NCBI RefSeq assembly: GCF_026210795.1
Contig: NC_089455.1
Span: 2,542,001-2,606,000, forward strand
Length of the DNA: 64,000 bases
Direction: 5' to 3'
Source: Rhizophagus irregularis
Taxonomy: Eukaryota > Glomeromycota > Glomeromycetes > Glomerales > Glomeraceae
Within the stretch, counting starts at the first letter, position 1. Each line of letters starts with the position of its first letter. A model generated the notes under the pieces. The model saw only the letters and a program-made list of their open reading frames with translations, was not told the origin of the DNA and ran no database searches. The translations under genes and the position numbers were made by a program. Of the stretch, positions 1 to 11,757 are shown piece after piece.

Positions 1-108
1 TGCCTTAAAAAAAAAATAATTTTTGTAAAATTTATAAAAAAAGTGCAATGTATATGTTACGAAAATTAACTAATTTTAAATAAGAAAAATTAAAATAAAA
101 TATCATTT

Positions 109-726
109 TTAATCATCATCTTTCTTATATATATGAAAATCCTTAAAACAATTACTTCTTTCTTTATTATAATATAAGACTAAATTACATTTTATACAAT
201 ATAACTGTAATTGAGAAGGATTTTTTGTTGCTTTTTCCTGATTCTTTTTTGCTAAATATTTACACCATATACAACTACTCCTTGTTTCTCTCCATTCTGG
301 AAAATGACCTTCCAGTAATAATCTTTCTATAGGGGGTTCTAAGGTTGCTTGCCGAAACCTAGGGTTTAGGGCTTTAGGCAAGATGGCGTTTTGCCGAAAA
401 GTGAAATTCTATTGAAACTATATTAAAGTTATATTAAAAAACTGGCGAAACTTTGGAGAAAGGTGAAACTGCCAAAACTTATTATAAATGCTGAAACTGC
501 TGAAACTCTGCCGAAACTATAATAAATCTATAGTAAAATTTTGACAAAACTAATCGTAAGATTTTGAAGAGGTTTAGACAAGCAACCTTAAGGGGTTCAA
601 ATTTTGCTGTAACATATTGCTGCTTTTTAGTAGAATTAACATAAATAAACTTAAATTGTTTAGTTAATTCATCAACTTGATTTTATGTATGTGGTTTTTT
701 ATTACTTCCTCCTAAATCTTTTTTAA
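109..726 (-). pseudogene. piggyBac transposase remnant, C-terminal part
   Basis: This is the 3' part of a piggyBac-type (DDE_Tnp_1_7) transposase gene read on the minus strand. From about 381 down to 109 it encodes the cysteine-rich C-terminal domain, with spaced cysteines in CIWC, CIKC and NCF followed by a histidine, as in piggyBac cross-brace zinc domains. Between 588 and 726 the minus strand continues the same protein (residues such as VDELTKQF and AKFEP), but a stop codon is present and a 245-bp MITE (343-587) interrupts the frame. The catalytic part of the same gene lies beyond the 5.45 kb insertion at 6185-7774. The gene is clearly dead. I am confident of the family because both ends carry piggyBac-specific motifs. 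Confidence 0.8.
343..587. mobile_element. TTAA-type MITE, copy 1
   Basis: A 245-bp non-coding element starts GGTTGCTTGCCGAAACC and ends with the near-perfect inverted copy GGTTTAGACAAGCAACC. It is flanked by CTAA on the left (339-342) and TTAA on the right (588-591), so the likely target duplication is TTAA with one mutation. The inside is a run of short phrases built on CTGAAACT and GCCGAAAC. A related copy lies at 22095-22617. The element sits inside the piggyBac C-terminal coding region. Confidence 0.75.
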
Positions 727-878
727 TTAAGGGTACAGTATGTGTCGATCATTTTTATTATGTATCAGGTGGCTATTTTTTCTAAACACGTGCAAATCCA
801 AAAACTCGGTTTACATATCAACTCAATTATCGTGACATACAAACAAGTTTTACATTTCAAATTTTAGCCTATAATAAT

Positions 879-1271
879 ATGACACGTAACTGGTATAATT
901 TTATCGTTCAAAAAAATCCTTCCATCTATAAAAGTTACCAAAGAATGAATAAAAGCTGGTTTGTTATTGAAATGTCTTCTGAATTTGAAGTGTTACCTCT
1001 CCATAAAGAATTATCGGAATTTTTTTTGCCAAAACACTACTATTATAATCTTGAAAAAACTCTACAACTAAATGCAAATGTTGGTTATATTCATTTGCAA
1101 AACAATGCTCATGACGAAAGTTCATGGGTTCCATTATTACCAGATTATACTGTATATACCTCTTTAGCTGGAAATTTTTTCAAGTTATCTATTAAAAGAG
1201 TGGAGGATTCTTTGCAATATTTTTGGCAAAATTTTGGCAAAGATTCTACGTTTATTAATTGTAATGCTTAA
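879..1271 (+). CDS. 5' reading frame of the transposase-helicase, closed by TAA
   Basis: This open frame of 130 codons from the ATG (open back to about 795) lies inside the transposon, just upstream of the main gene. It is in the same frame as the main ATG at 1299. The only obstacle between them is one TAA (1269-1271), followed by nine sense codons. Its amino-acid composition is protein-like, rich in aromatic and charged residues, but I recognise no domain. It is either the true N-terminus of the transposase separated by a nonsense mutation, a 5' exon with a splice I could not place, or a small separate protein. Confidence 0.5.
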   Translation: MTRNWYNFIVQKNPSIYKSYQRMNKSWFVIEMSSEFEVLPLHKELSEFFLPKHYYYNLEKTLQLNANVGYIHLQNNAHDESSWVPLLPDYTVYTSLAGNFFKLSIKRVEDSLQYFWQNFGKDSTFINCNA

Positions 1272-1298
1272 GGTCAGGAAAAATTAGGGTTTCACTTA

Positions 1299-4200
1299 AT
1301 GATAAAACATTATAATTTGAAAAATATATCACTTCCTTCAGTTCTGGGGCTTACCGAACCTACTATAATAGAAATTTTGCAAAAAACAATTCATAAAGTT
1401 TTTCCAGATCGTTTTTCCTATCATGGCCAAACTAAAAAAGAAAAAGGTTTAATTCGTAGTCTTAAACGGAAAAGTGATGAACTTGAAAAATTTTGTAGTA
1501 CTGAAGAAACTATTGTTTGTGGGATAAAATTGGAAGAAAAGGGAAAAATCATCAATCCAAAATTTACACAAGCCCTTATGGTGATGCATGAAAAGGATAA
1601 ATCGGCATTATATAATGCTAACCGTAATATTAAACGGTTAAAAATCAAGATCGCACAATTTCAAGATGAAAAATCCAATTTGAATAATAAAACTGAAATA
1701 CTAAACCAAAAATCTGAGAGGATAAAGAAATCAGTAAATGATATATTAGACGAAAAAAAATTAGGATCTACAATTTTAATTAGTACAGAGCAATATCTTT
1801 CTCTTATACTTTCTCATCCTTGTAATCATTGTAATAATACCGATCTTCAAAATAAATCTTATCATGTATCATATGTGGGTTTTAATATTACAATTGATGT
1901 AAGTTGTCAACTATGTGGTACGATTGATTCATATTCCAATCAATCAAAGGGGATCAACTTTTCGCATCTTATTGCAGCATCAGCTTTGGCAAGTGGTGTT
2001 AATCGTCATGCAATGCAAACTGCATTGGCAGTTATGGGTATTACTACTCAAAGTTGCAAACAATCATACCATAGATACCAATCTCAGATGTTTCCCACTA
2101 TTATATCAAAAGCTGAGGAATCCGCTAGACAAGCACTAGACGCTGCTATGGCTCATGCTAATACAAAGGAAAAAAAATCATTTGTTGTTGGATTTGATTG
2201 TTCTTGGTCCCACTCTCGCAATGCAGGACAAGCGAGTGGTGAATTTATTTACTTAGATGATCTTGAAGGTATATTGTAATAAATTTTTTATTTTAATTAT
2301 TTTCTTAATCCAGCAAATGACATGTTTTAATAATTTTTTAATTATATAATATAAGGTTATGGGCATAAAGCAGTTGTTGCTTTTCATGTAGTAGAAAAAT
2401 CTCGTATTATTACCAGAAAAGGAAAAGATAGTGCTTCTGAAGAAAAAGTTGTATTACGAAAAGGTAATTTTGAAGCAAGTTCGCGCCAAATGGAACATGC
2501 TATTTTAATTGCGCTTTTGGAGCAGATTACTCCAATTTTGGAAGAGTCTGACCTTTTGCTTGAAGTTTGCATTGATGGTGATTTGGATTCTAACAAAACC
2601 TTAACAAATGTTCCCATCATTTCAGAGATTTATGCGGATCTCAAGCATGCAAGCAAAAATATTCGAAAAAATTTATGTAAGTTAATTTTTTAATTATTTA
2701 AAACATTATTTACTTAATTTTTTATTCATTTAATAATAATAGTAAAAAAACAATATGCGCGTTATCATGGTTTTGAACAACATATAATGAGATATTTTAA
2801 TGGATGTGTCTTTGCTGCTGGGTTAAGAAAAAGTAATAATGAATCAAATACACCAACAAATGAAGAATTGCGTTATATTCAAGTAGAAGGTTTAATTCAA
2901 CATTTGCTCAATAATCATGATCTTTGTTGGAAAGAAGTTTGTTGGCATAAAGAAAATGAAGAATTACAATTACAATCTCCAACATTACAATCTTTTACAA
3001 AAATAGAGATTGAAGGGTTTCGGAAAATGCTTTTAACAATTTTCAGACTTCCTATACAACAAAGTCTTGTTACTCAATATCGAACAACTTATAATGAAGC
3101 TTTCAACCGAAAAATTTTACGATTTCTCGATAAACGAATTGATTATTGGGCTTCTTATAAAGCACGTCATGCTTTAGCTGTTATAGATAATAATGAAGGC
3201 CTTAGTTGTATGATGAGCACTGTACGTGAGACTGCTGATTTCAGTTCACATGATCAGCATAATATAAGTAAATTTACTGGAGAACGTCAAAGTGAATTAA
3301 ATCGTTCTCGAAATATTATAACTAAACGTAACCAAGAACGTGCTACAAAATATGCTAATGAACGTCAAGAATTGCAGGGATTTGATTTTAGTCAGGTTAA
3401 TTTTCATGTCTAATTATTTTAATTTAATAAAAGTTTTATTATCTAACATACTTTGTGAATTTTATTTGCATATAGGAATTAATTCCATATAAGTACAAGG
3501 CAGAGGAAAGAATACGAGCTAATGCATTTTATCCCTCTTTTGGAAAACTAATTGCAGATTTTGATGTGATTATTAAATGTCAAGGTTGTTCTGCATTCCG
3601 TAAGAAAACTGTAACTGGTTTATGTTCTTTATGTTCATTTTATGTTTTAGCAGGTTGGTGGGAACGCTTATTGAACAAAAATTATGTTCCTGCTATTAAG
3701 CAAAACCTTTTGGATTCAAAAGAAGTAATATTATTAGCAGCAAAACAAGTATTTGGTTATAGTCATTTGCGAGAAGGACAACTTGAAGCTGTAGAGGCAT
3801 ATTTAAAGAACAAAGACACATTTGTATCAATTAAAACAGGAGGGGGGAAAACATTTTGTTACGTAATTTGTGCATTAATTTTTGAAGGTATAACAATAGT
3901 TATTAGTCCACTGAAAGCCTTGATGGAAGATCAAAAGGCAAGTCATTGTTTTAATTAATTGATTTTTGAAAAAGTTGCTTATAATTATTATATATTAGCG
4001 AGAGTTAGTGCATCTTGGTATACCTTGTGCTTCAATTTATGCAAATACAGTACAAAGCAGAAATGAACAAGGCAAAATATTTGAAGAAATTGCACTTGGA
4101 TTTACAAAAATTATATTCGTTACTCCTGAAAAACTTTGCTTAAATAGAGAATTTCAACATTTTATTAGTAATATGTATAATACGGCAAAAGTGCGTTTTG

Positions 4201-5735
4201 TGATTGATGAAGCTCATTGTATTTTAGATTATAGTAACTTCAGGTAAATTATTTATGAAAATATAAAAATGTTGTAATATAATATTATTTAAAATACGCA
4301 TATATTAATATATATTTTTCTAATAGGGAATCTTGGAAAAAATTAGGAATATTGAAAAAAAATTGGCCTTTGGCTCCTATTATGCTTTTAACTGCTACAT
4401 GTACATATCAGGATGCTCAAGACATTCGTACATCCTTTGGAATACCATCAGAAAACTTTGCCATGATCCGAGGTTCCTCTTTTGAGCGCAAAGAAATAAC
4501 TATAGAAGTTTATAAAAGAAAGGATAATCGTGAACTATTTTCAAATGACCTTATGAGTTTAATTAAAATGCACGAAGGAGAAAAGACTATTATTTACTGT
4601 GCAACACAGTCAGGATGTGATGATCTTTTTGCAATACTGCAATTACTTTTACCAGATAAAAATATAGGTATATATCATGGTGGATTAGGAGACGAACAAC
4701 GTGAAAGTATTATGTCATGTTGGAAAAATGGCAAAATTCAAATAATGATTGGAACTAATGCATTTGGAATGGGTATTAATTCCACTAATGTTTATCTAGT
4801 AATACATTGTGTAGCTCCTTTGAATATGAGTAAGTAAACAATATCATAATTGTTTCTAGTGTATATTTTGTTGACATTTTTTATATCTAGCAAATTTAGT
4901 GCAACAAATTGGACGAGCAGGACGTGATGGTAATAAAGCCAAGAGTATTATATTTTATTCAATAAAAAAAGATTTAAGAACAAATTTTGGAATCTTGGCT
5001 GAAAATCGGGAAACGTGTGTATTATATAATAATAAAAACAAGTTTATATCATAAAAAAAATATTTCACTTTCCACATGATTTTAATAAACAAAATAACTT
5101 GCACAAAAATTACATGATCCTAAAATTATGAATTTGACTGTTTGTTACAACCTACTAGATTCTTTAATATTCAAAATATGACTGATCAAGAATGTGAACG
5201 AAAACGTTACCTTGATACTGGAGCACACAAAATTCGCGAAGTTCTTCTATTTTGCCGAAATCAATATGAATGTCGAATTCAACTAATTAGTCGGTATCAT
5301 TTTTGGAATGGTGATAATATTCCTTCTCCTTGTTTGAAGTGTGATAACTGTAAAAATCGGATAAAAGAACAGCCTACTTATGAGAATTGCATAGAGGAAG
5401 TTTTCCATTTATTGGAAATTATTGAGGAAATGAGTAATAATAACTATGAGATTACTGAAGATGATGTGGTGAAAGTTTTTTGTAAATCAAATACTAAAAA
5501 GATTCGAGAATCAGGTTTGAATGAGTTAGAAATATACAAAAGTGGTCGGAAACCAAAATTTGGAAAATCAAAAGAATTTTCTGGTTATATACTTGCAGAT
5601 TTAATAGTACGTGGTTATGTAGAACAAAAAACTTTACTTCATTATTCTTCACCAAACGCCCAAACCTTATCGGCAAGCGTGTTTATAGAGGGACTTACGA
5701 CTGAAGCAAAAGCTAGAGTTATAGAAGATTCATAG
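1299..5735 (+). CDS. DDE transposase fused to RecQ-family DNA helicase (8 exons, 1284 aa)
   Basis: Exons by in-frame splicing: 1299-2268, 2356-2676, 2743-3395, 3476-3937, 3999-4243, 4327-4829, 4891-5014, 5159-5735, totalling 3,855 nt. Residues 1-150 include a charged, coiled-coil-like stretch; a CNHC...CQLC zinc knuckle follows at about 180-210. DDE candidates are D300 (FDCSW), D397/D399 (DGDLD), the signature DLKH at 418-421, and E549 (YNEAFN). A second CxxC pair at 683 onwards leads into a full helicase: Q-motif region (FGYSHLREGQ), Walker A TGGGKT at about 769, DEAHC at 872, LTAT, QIGRAGRDG at about 1057, and the RecQ zinc-binding domain (C...CLKCDNC). The fourth intron (3938-3998) would use a GC donor; the others are GT-AG. 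The helicase half matches RecQ family order; the transposase half resembles Kolobok/Mutator-like enzymes. It is intact from 1299, so it may be expressible, though the upstream frame carries a stop. Confidence 0.8.
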
Positions 5736-6184
5736 TATTATTGGGTACATAGAAAATAAATAAATATGTATTTTGCTTTGTAAAATGTAATAATAAAAAA
5801 GTATAAAAGAGAAAAATGAATTTTGAAAGTGGGTTTACGCGAAAATATGTATATTTTATTTAGTATAGGTCTATGTGCTAACTTATAAGATGAGTCGAGC
5901 CAACAAATTGGCAACAAATAAAATCTAAGATTTCATATTCGCAAAAACATAGTTTCATATTCGCAACTTTATATGAAGATTTTTCCAAGTTTTTTTTTAA
6001 AGAATACAGTTTCTTAAGTTAAAAAATGAAAGTTCAGAACCGTGGCTTTCTAACAGTATAAAATTTATCCTTTTATGTTAGATATTGCAAAAGTTTGAAT
6101 TTTACAGAAAATTGTGTGACTATGTAACGTAAATTTTGCACATCAATTACTATGAAATTATCACGCGACATACTGCACCCTTAA

Positions 6185-7774
6185 ATTCCATAATAATTGT
6201 ATTCTAAAATCCTTTTAATTAACATTTTTATCAATTTTTTTAATATTAAGTATGAGTTAATTAAAGCAGTATCTAATAACCAGAAAAATAACGGCATTCA
6301 CGTTTTTCGTATTGGTAATTGAGTACCATAATATCCTCATAATTGGTCAGCAATATCCACTCCATCCATAAAGTTATTGTAATCATCAATTATAACAAGA
6401 ATGGGTAAAGATTTTTTGCTTGCAGTCCCAAAAACTACTTGAACCTTAACTGTATTAGTACTTGTTTTATATGGTCTACATTAAATTCTCTCAATTCAAT
6501 TTTTATTTCCATTATCAATTTGGTGAATAGTTGAAAGCATAGTAACTAGGCTATTATCTATCCACAAAATGGCCAACACATTATCAACAACTACCCCAGA
6601 AAGTGTATCCCAGTCCAGTTTTCTGTTTATTTTAAAAATATGTGAAAAATTAGCACTATTTTTGCGAACAGTTTTACATGTTTCAATTTTTTTTTTACAC
6701 AAATATTTAAAAAGCTTAATACTAGAAAAATAATTGTCCATATAAATATTGAATGATTTATTTTCTGTTGGCAATTAAGAAACAAGATGATACACTTCAT
6801 TACCCATTTTACTTAAATCTGGTACTTGTTGAACTTCAGGCTGGTTTTGAATTCTGGAAGTAAAAATAAAAGAATATGTATAACTAGCATACACAGAGAG
6901 AGAGAATTTTGTAGCCTTCTGGGGTGGGTTTATTTTTAATTCTTACAATATAAGTATTTTTTTCTAAAATCTAACTATTATCCCATCAACTGAAATATCT
7001 AATAATGGCACACAGATTGATTTGAAAATTGTTTAGATATGAGTTGCTAAAGGATCTATTTTAGAATACCAAAATGGAAGCTGAACAGTGCAATCTGAAA
7101 TATGCATAAAATGTTTAATCTAAATATATTAACAATAGTTTAAATTAAGTTTTAATTAATTTAATAAAAATATTAATATACATAATAACAAATATCTGTT
7201 CAAAACAAACTAGAAACATAAAAGTTGTAATTTTATGTTTAGGAAACTTATTATCTCTATTTTAATCATCTTGAATACTAGGCAATTTAAAAACGTCTGC
7301 ATATATTAGAATTGCCAACCAAATTCTAAACTCTTTTATTGTTAATTCTTTCCATTTACGTCCTTCTCCTGCATCCTTCATATAAGCATATTTATTTGTA
7401 TTTTTAACAATTATTTTTATTTGTTTAAGAGAAAAAAAAGAGAAAAAAAGTTAAGTAAGGTGATAGTAAAAGAAAGTTATTAGGTAAATTTATGGTAAAT
7501 TTATGTAAAGGTTTAGTATGTTAAAAATTGTCAAAAAAAGGTGGTGGTGGAAGTTGTGCAGCTTATTCTCTATTATCCTTTTCACTACTGCTATTTCTTG
7601 CTCTACCCTGACCTCTATCCTGACCTCTACCTCTATTACCATCTTTACCACCAACATTCTCTTCATTTTGAATTTCTTCAACATTATTATTACTATCGCT
7701 ATTATTGTCTTGTTCATCAGTAATATTATAAATATTCTGAAAAAAATCAACAATAAACAAATCCTATTTATCAT
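6185..7774 (-). pseudogene. piggyBac transposase remnant, N-terminal and catalytic part
   Basis: Read on the minus strand from about 7774 down to 6185, this is the N-terminal and catalytic part of the piggyBac gene whose C-terminus lies at 109-726. The start region is an acidic and RG-rich tail (about 7760-7563). A W-rich helical region follows near 7390-7270 (TNKYAYMKD, EFRIWLAILIY). Near 6990 is SVDG, near 6730 YMDNYFSSIKLF, and near 6340 DGVDIADQL, which occupy the positions of the three piggyBac aspartates. KTSTN and LPILVIIDDYN flank them. In-frame stops occur, for example just before 6774 and within the DQL segment, so it is not functional. The break at 6181 is exactly the TTAA target of the 5.45 kb transposon. 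Confidence 0.85.
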
Positions 7775-7965
7775 TCATTAGTATCCATAGTGAAAATAAA
7801 AAAAATTAAACAAAAAATAATGAAAATAATGAAAAAAAAATGAAAAATCTTTGGACTTTAAAATTCCAAAATTCTGAGGTTTGATAAGCATTTTTACAGG
7901 TCAAATACTGGTTTAATTTTAAATGATCAGCCAATTTTTTAACCATACATTTGATAGCTAAAATA

Positions 7966-8926
7966 CAGTCAACTCCCTCTATAGTCACTCCCATTATAGT
8001 TACATTCTACTATATAATCACACCAGTTGAATGTTCAAAACACTTTATTATTAAAATCTATCCTATATAGTCACAATCTATCTATAATCACTATCACACC
8101 TATCCTCAAAAATCTTATATTTAAAAAAACCGTTTATAATCACAGTTATATAAAGAATATATTAAATAACTTGGCATCTAATAATCGTACAAAGATGTAC
8201 CATAGCTTGTTAGAATCGTCTCACTGAGACGAATCGAATGGTGGTAGTTTTATCCTTTTATGATCACTGGCTGATGAATTATTCGACAAAATGTTAAGCA
8301 TCGGCATTATTATATTTCTTGATTTACGTTTACTGCACCATTTAACATTTTGCTAAATTTCTCGGTACTTAGTGATTGTAAAAAGACGATTAATAGCTCG
8401 TTGGAATCGCCTTATCAAGACGAATCGAATGGTGGTAAGCACATCTCTCTGTGATCAATATTAACGGAGTTACTACTTAAAAACCATTTAATATTTTTTA
8501 ATTTCGGAAATTGATCTAGTGATTGGATTTCGATGTATTTTATACCATTAGATTCGTCGCATCAAGACGAATCGAATGGTAGTAAGATCGTCTCTTTAGG
8601 ATCAATATTGGCAGAGTTATTACTCAAAAACCATTAATATTTTTTTAATTTTAGAAATTAATCTAGTGATTGGATTTCGATATATTTTATACCATTAGAA
8701 CCGTCTCATCAAGACTAATCGAATGGCGGTAAGATCATCTCTCTATGATTAATATTGGCGGAGTTATGATACAATAAAGTTTTAAGTATAATTTTGGCCA
8801 AAATTATGTTAATTTTTGGCCGGAATTATGATATACTAATATAAGAAATTTTTTATATAGTCACATCTCTTTATAATCACCAAATATGGACTGTTCCAAA
8901 TGTGTGACTATAAAGAGAGTTGACTG
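7966..8926. mobile_element. TA-flanked TIR element (mariner/pogo-type), non-coding
   Basis: A 961-bp element is flanked by TA (7964-7965 and 8927-8928). It begins CAGTCAACTCCCTCTATAG and ends with the inverted form of CAGTCAACTCTCTTTATAG. TIRs of this form with TA duplication are typical of the Tc1/mariner-pogo group. No transposase is present. Its middle holds four tandem units of unequal spacing (see 8213-8760), and the motifs TATAATCACA and ATAGTCACA recur near both ends. Confidence 0.75.
8213..8760. repeat. Four tandem units with a GACGAATCGAATGG core
   Basis: Four copies of the core lie at about 8228, 8419, 8566 and 8713, spaced 191, 147 and 147 bp apart. Each is preceded by a GTCTCATC-like half that forms a small hairpin with GACGA. 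The last two units are most alike and include GTGATTGGATTTCGAT and a run ending GGAGTTAT. The same core occurs inside the unrelated hAT-type element at 19032-19903. Confidence 0.7.
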
Positions 8927-8928
8927 TA

Positions 8929-10019
8929 TTGTAGTACAATATTGCTGTAAAATTTTATGATAATCTGGCTTTTATTGAAAAAGTTTTATATGACAGATGT
9001 TTTTTTTTTAATAAATTGCAGGCAAATTTGCCTACAAAACCATTTAAGAAATAATAAATAAATAATTTATTATATATATAATATTCATTAGCTATCCATT
9101 CTATTAATAATAATTAATTAATTATAATTTATCAGTAAAATATTTATTTATATATATAGATTTGTAGCAATTATATATAAATTTAATTAAAATTTAACTA
9201 ATTTAATATATTTTTACTATTTTAATTATTTATAAATTATTAAATTTTAGTTTTTTACTTTAAATTACTAGAGATAATCATTATCATTGACCAGAATTAT
9301 CAATTTTCACTGGCACTATATTTTTTTAATGCTAGTTGATTGTTATAATTTCAGTTACTAGTAAAGATGGTCATTGATCCTAAAAAACCGTGATCTTATG
9401 GTTCTACACCATAAAAAAACAGACCGGTCTGTCTTAGTGTAGAACTGCGGTTTTTCAGTTCTGTATTACATATAATAAGACCATCAGTTTTTTTAAAAAC
9501 TGCAGTCTTTTTAAGACTAACCGGTTTTTTTTCTTTTTTTTTGCAAATAAAAAAAATTTTTTCCCTAAACTTTATTAAAAATAGCCTTGTTTTTATAAAT
9601 AAACCATAATCAAGATCTTTTTAATATACAAAATTTTTTTTACAAATCACCTGAATATATCATCATCATATATATCATGCACTTACTATTATCCAAAGAA
9701 TGTAATTAATATAGCATAGTAATATTATTGTAGCATAATAGTTAATGTAATTAATGTAATTCATATAATAAAAATAAATGATTAAAATGTAATTTTAAAA
9801 ATCATTAATTAATACTTAAAATTAAGTATATTACAAGTATTTTATTAAAATATACTATATTTTATTGCTATACAAATACATTATATTTATCAGTTAGTGT
9901 TTATCAAATATAAGGTATATTAGAATTTATTTAAAAAGCACTTGAACTAAATATCCCTAAAGTATTTAGCAAGTACTTGGTAAATGCTTTGACTAATTCA
10001 TGATGAAGTCAATTCAAAA
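8929..10019. other. Gene-free AT-rich stretch
   Basis: I see no gene here. Around 9370-9530 there is a cluster of partial inverted repeats built on AGACCGGTCTGTC, AACTGCGGTTTTT and AACCGGTTT. It looks like a degraded MITE, but I could not find a matching end pair or target duplication. The rest is AT-rich sequence. Confidence 0.4.
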
Positions 10020-10400
10020 ATGATTGCTAGTTGTGTGAATGAAATCTTCTTGACCATGGATACTACTTCAGCTCATGATTTTAACTCAGATAACTTCAAC
10101 ACTAATGAATCTGATTCTGATGCCAATAAATCTGATTCTGATGTATATTTCAAATCTAATGACTCTGACTCCGATGATGAGTATGATCACAAATTTTATA
10201 AAAGGCTCCAGTGTAAAGAAATGGCTTGATTAGCAAAGTTAGAGAAAAAAACACTAAGCCTGCTGATGATGATTTTGATAAAATACTCATGGAAATCCAT
10301 GAGAACCATGATATATATTTTGATAATTCCATACCTCAGTTAGTAATGAATCCTATTATCTCTCTGGTAACTGCCTAGGAGAATTATTAAGCAAAATCAC
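10020..10400 (+). pseudogene. Fragment of a repetitive acidic protein
   Basis: An open frame of 69 codons (10020-10229) encodes an Asp/Ser-rich acidic segment. The reading continues in broken form to about 10385, where the sequence encodes ISLVTA followed by a stop. The minus strand at about 17690-17740 encodes the same ISLVTA ending after another acidic stretch. The two are therefore copies of one repetitive protein whose function I do not recognise. The 17.7 kb copy is joined to a coiled-coil N-terminus; this one has only the tail. Confidence 0.45.
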
Positions 10401-11620
10401 ATATCCACATAGACTGAATTATCATATAGGTTATTTCTTTTTTTTTTGAATCACATGGGTGGCTTATCCAAAAGAGACTGTGGTATTCTAAACCTGATCA
10501 CCTGAAATACGCAGAAGATATTCAGTAAAATTCTTGCTGGCTTTCTATCTGCAAAAGTATATAATGTGCAGTATATGTTATTCACAGTGAGACGTCATTG
10601 AATTATTAGCCAGTAGATCCTGCTTCTATTGGTTGGAAGCGTGAAGAGTCTTCACGATTATCATATGACACAGCATGTATTGGCAAACTTTAGGAAAAAA
10701 ATGAATATTATTCAAAAAAAATAATCGTGTATAATAAATAGTCTAAAGTCATAGAATGTCCCGCATCATGCAATTTATTTTAGCTTAATGTATTGCAAAT
10801 AAAAAACGTAAGTGACCCGAGCAATGTAGTCAAATATTTTTCTCGTGGCAATTCAATGTACTGTACATACTAATTTTTTATTGCTCGCATGTTAATACAG
10901 GTAATTTAGGAAATCTGGATCGGCAAATTATTGGGCAATAAGATTGCCAGCGAAGATCCAGGGACTTTATTCTCAAACTTTCTCGCATATTCTCAAAATT
11001 ATTATAAAAGGACCCCTTGATGATCTTTACATATGGACAGCGTTAAATTCTTTTATTGTTATATTAAGGAGAGTCCGTTGATCAGATTCTCATGATGCGA
11101 TCATATTAACGTAATTTTCCCCAAAAGCGTATTCCAAAATCGATCCTGTAAATTATATATGTCCTAGTTAGTGAATCCTTTTATCCGCCTCATGCAAGTA
11201 AAATAAAACTAATAAAACCAATCTAACTTACCATTATATGCATCATTGATATTAACAATCAAACGAACTCTTATTTTCCACACAGTAATAATAAAGTAAG
11301 TTGTTTATTGCTCGACTAACTTCTTGAACCATACCAACATGATGTTAATCGATTTTCCCGCCTCTATAGATGTTCCAAAATAAAAGCGGACATATTACTT
11401 TTCTTGTTATATATCGGCGTTTTGATCTTTGCCGAGAAAATCTTTGACAATCATCACGCGTATAATAGGCGCAGTGAACTTATTCACAAAGTTTTGCGCA
11501 GTACATCAAGCATCTTCACGTGCCGAATTCTTAATGTTTGGCGCAGTATCGTACTGGTGATAAAAAAATTTCAAGGCGTTTTTTTTTATTGCGCAATGAG
11601 ATACCATTTTAATCTGCACA
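10401..11620. other. Gene-free stretch, somewhat less AT-rich
   Basis: No convincing gene is visible. The open frame at 11404-11709 has no recognisable domain and overlaps the tandem repeat upstream of the small gene, so I do not call it. This stretch may contain upstream regulatory sequence of the gene at 11964. Confidence 0.4.
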
Positions 11621-11757
11621 GGAATTTCATTTCAAACTTTGCGTTTTTTTACTCGCGAGATGAGATAAGGGTCGAACTAGGACTTTCATTTCAAACTTGG
11701 CGTTTTTAATCTCCGCAGATAAGGTCGAATTAGGAATTTCATTTCAAACTAGAATTA
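11621..11757. repeat. Short tandem repeat upstream of the small gene
   Basis: A unit of about 55-60 bp beginning AGGAATTTCATTTCAAACTT and ending in a TAAGGTCGAA-like phrase is present two and a half times. It lies roughly 120-250 bp upstream of a TATA box, in a position where repeated activator sites would be expected, but no function is shown. Confidence 0.6.

Larger units (their letters stand above)
731..6180 (+). mobile_element. Kolobok-like DNA transposon carrying a transposase-RecQ helicase
   Basis: This 5,450-bp element is flanked by TTAA on both sides (727-730 and 6181-6184). Its left end reads GGGTACAGTATGTGTCG. The reverse complement of its right end reads GGGTGCAGTATGTCGCG, so the terminal inverted repeats match over at least 13 bases with one difference. 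It landed in a piggyBac transposase gene in the opposite orientation, and the two gene halves flank it exactly. The one large gene inside (1299-5735, with a related reading frame from 879) encodes a DDE transposase with a D-x-x-H signature joined to a RecQ helicase. TTAA duplication plus a (C/D)-x-x-H DDE enzyme is the known pattern of the Kolobok superfamily. A Mutator-like alternative is possible, but its duplications are normally 8-11 bp. Confidence 0.82.

Noticed and set aside
7490-7781. Overlapping open frames on both strands near 7.5-7.8 kb
   Set aside because: They are shadows of the acidic/RG-rich start of the decayed piggyBac gene; only the minus frame at 7563-7760 fits that protein.
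9370-9530. Palindromic AGACCGGTCTGTC / AACTGCGGTTTTT block
   Set aside because: It looks like a MITE core, but I found no matching termini or target duplication, so boundaries cannot be given.
11404-11709. 101-codon plus frame upstream of the small gene
   Set aside because: It overlaps the upstream tandem repeat and lacks any domain or start context; more likely promoter-side DNA.
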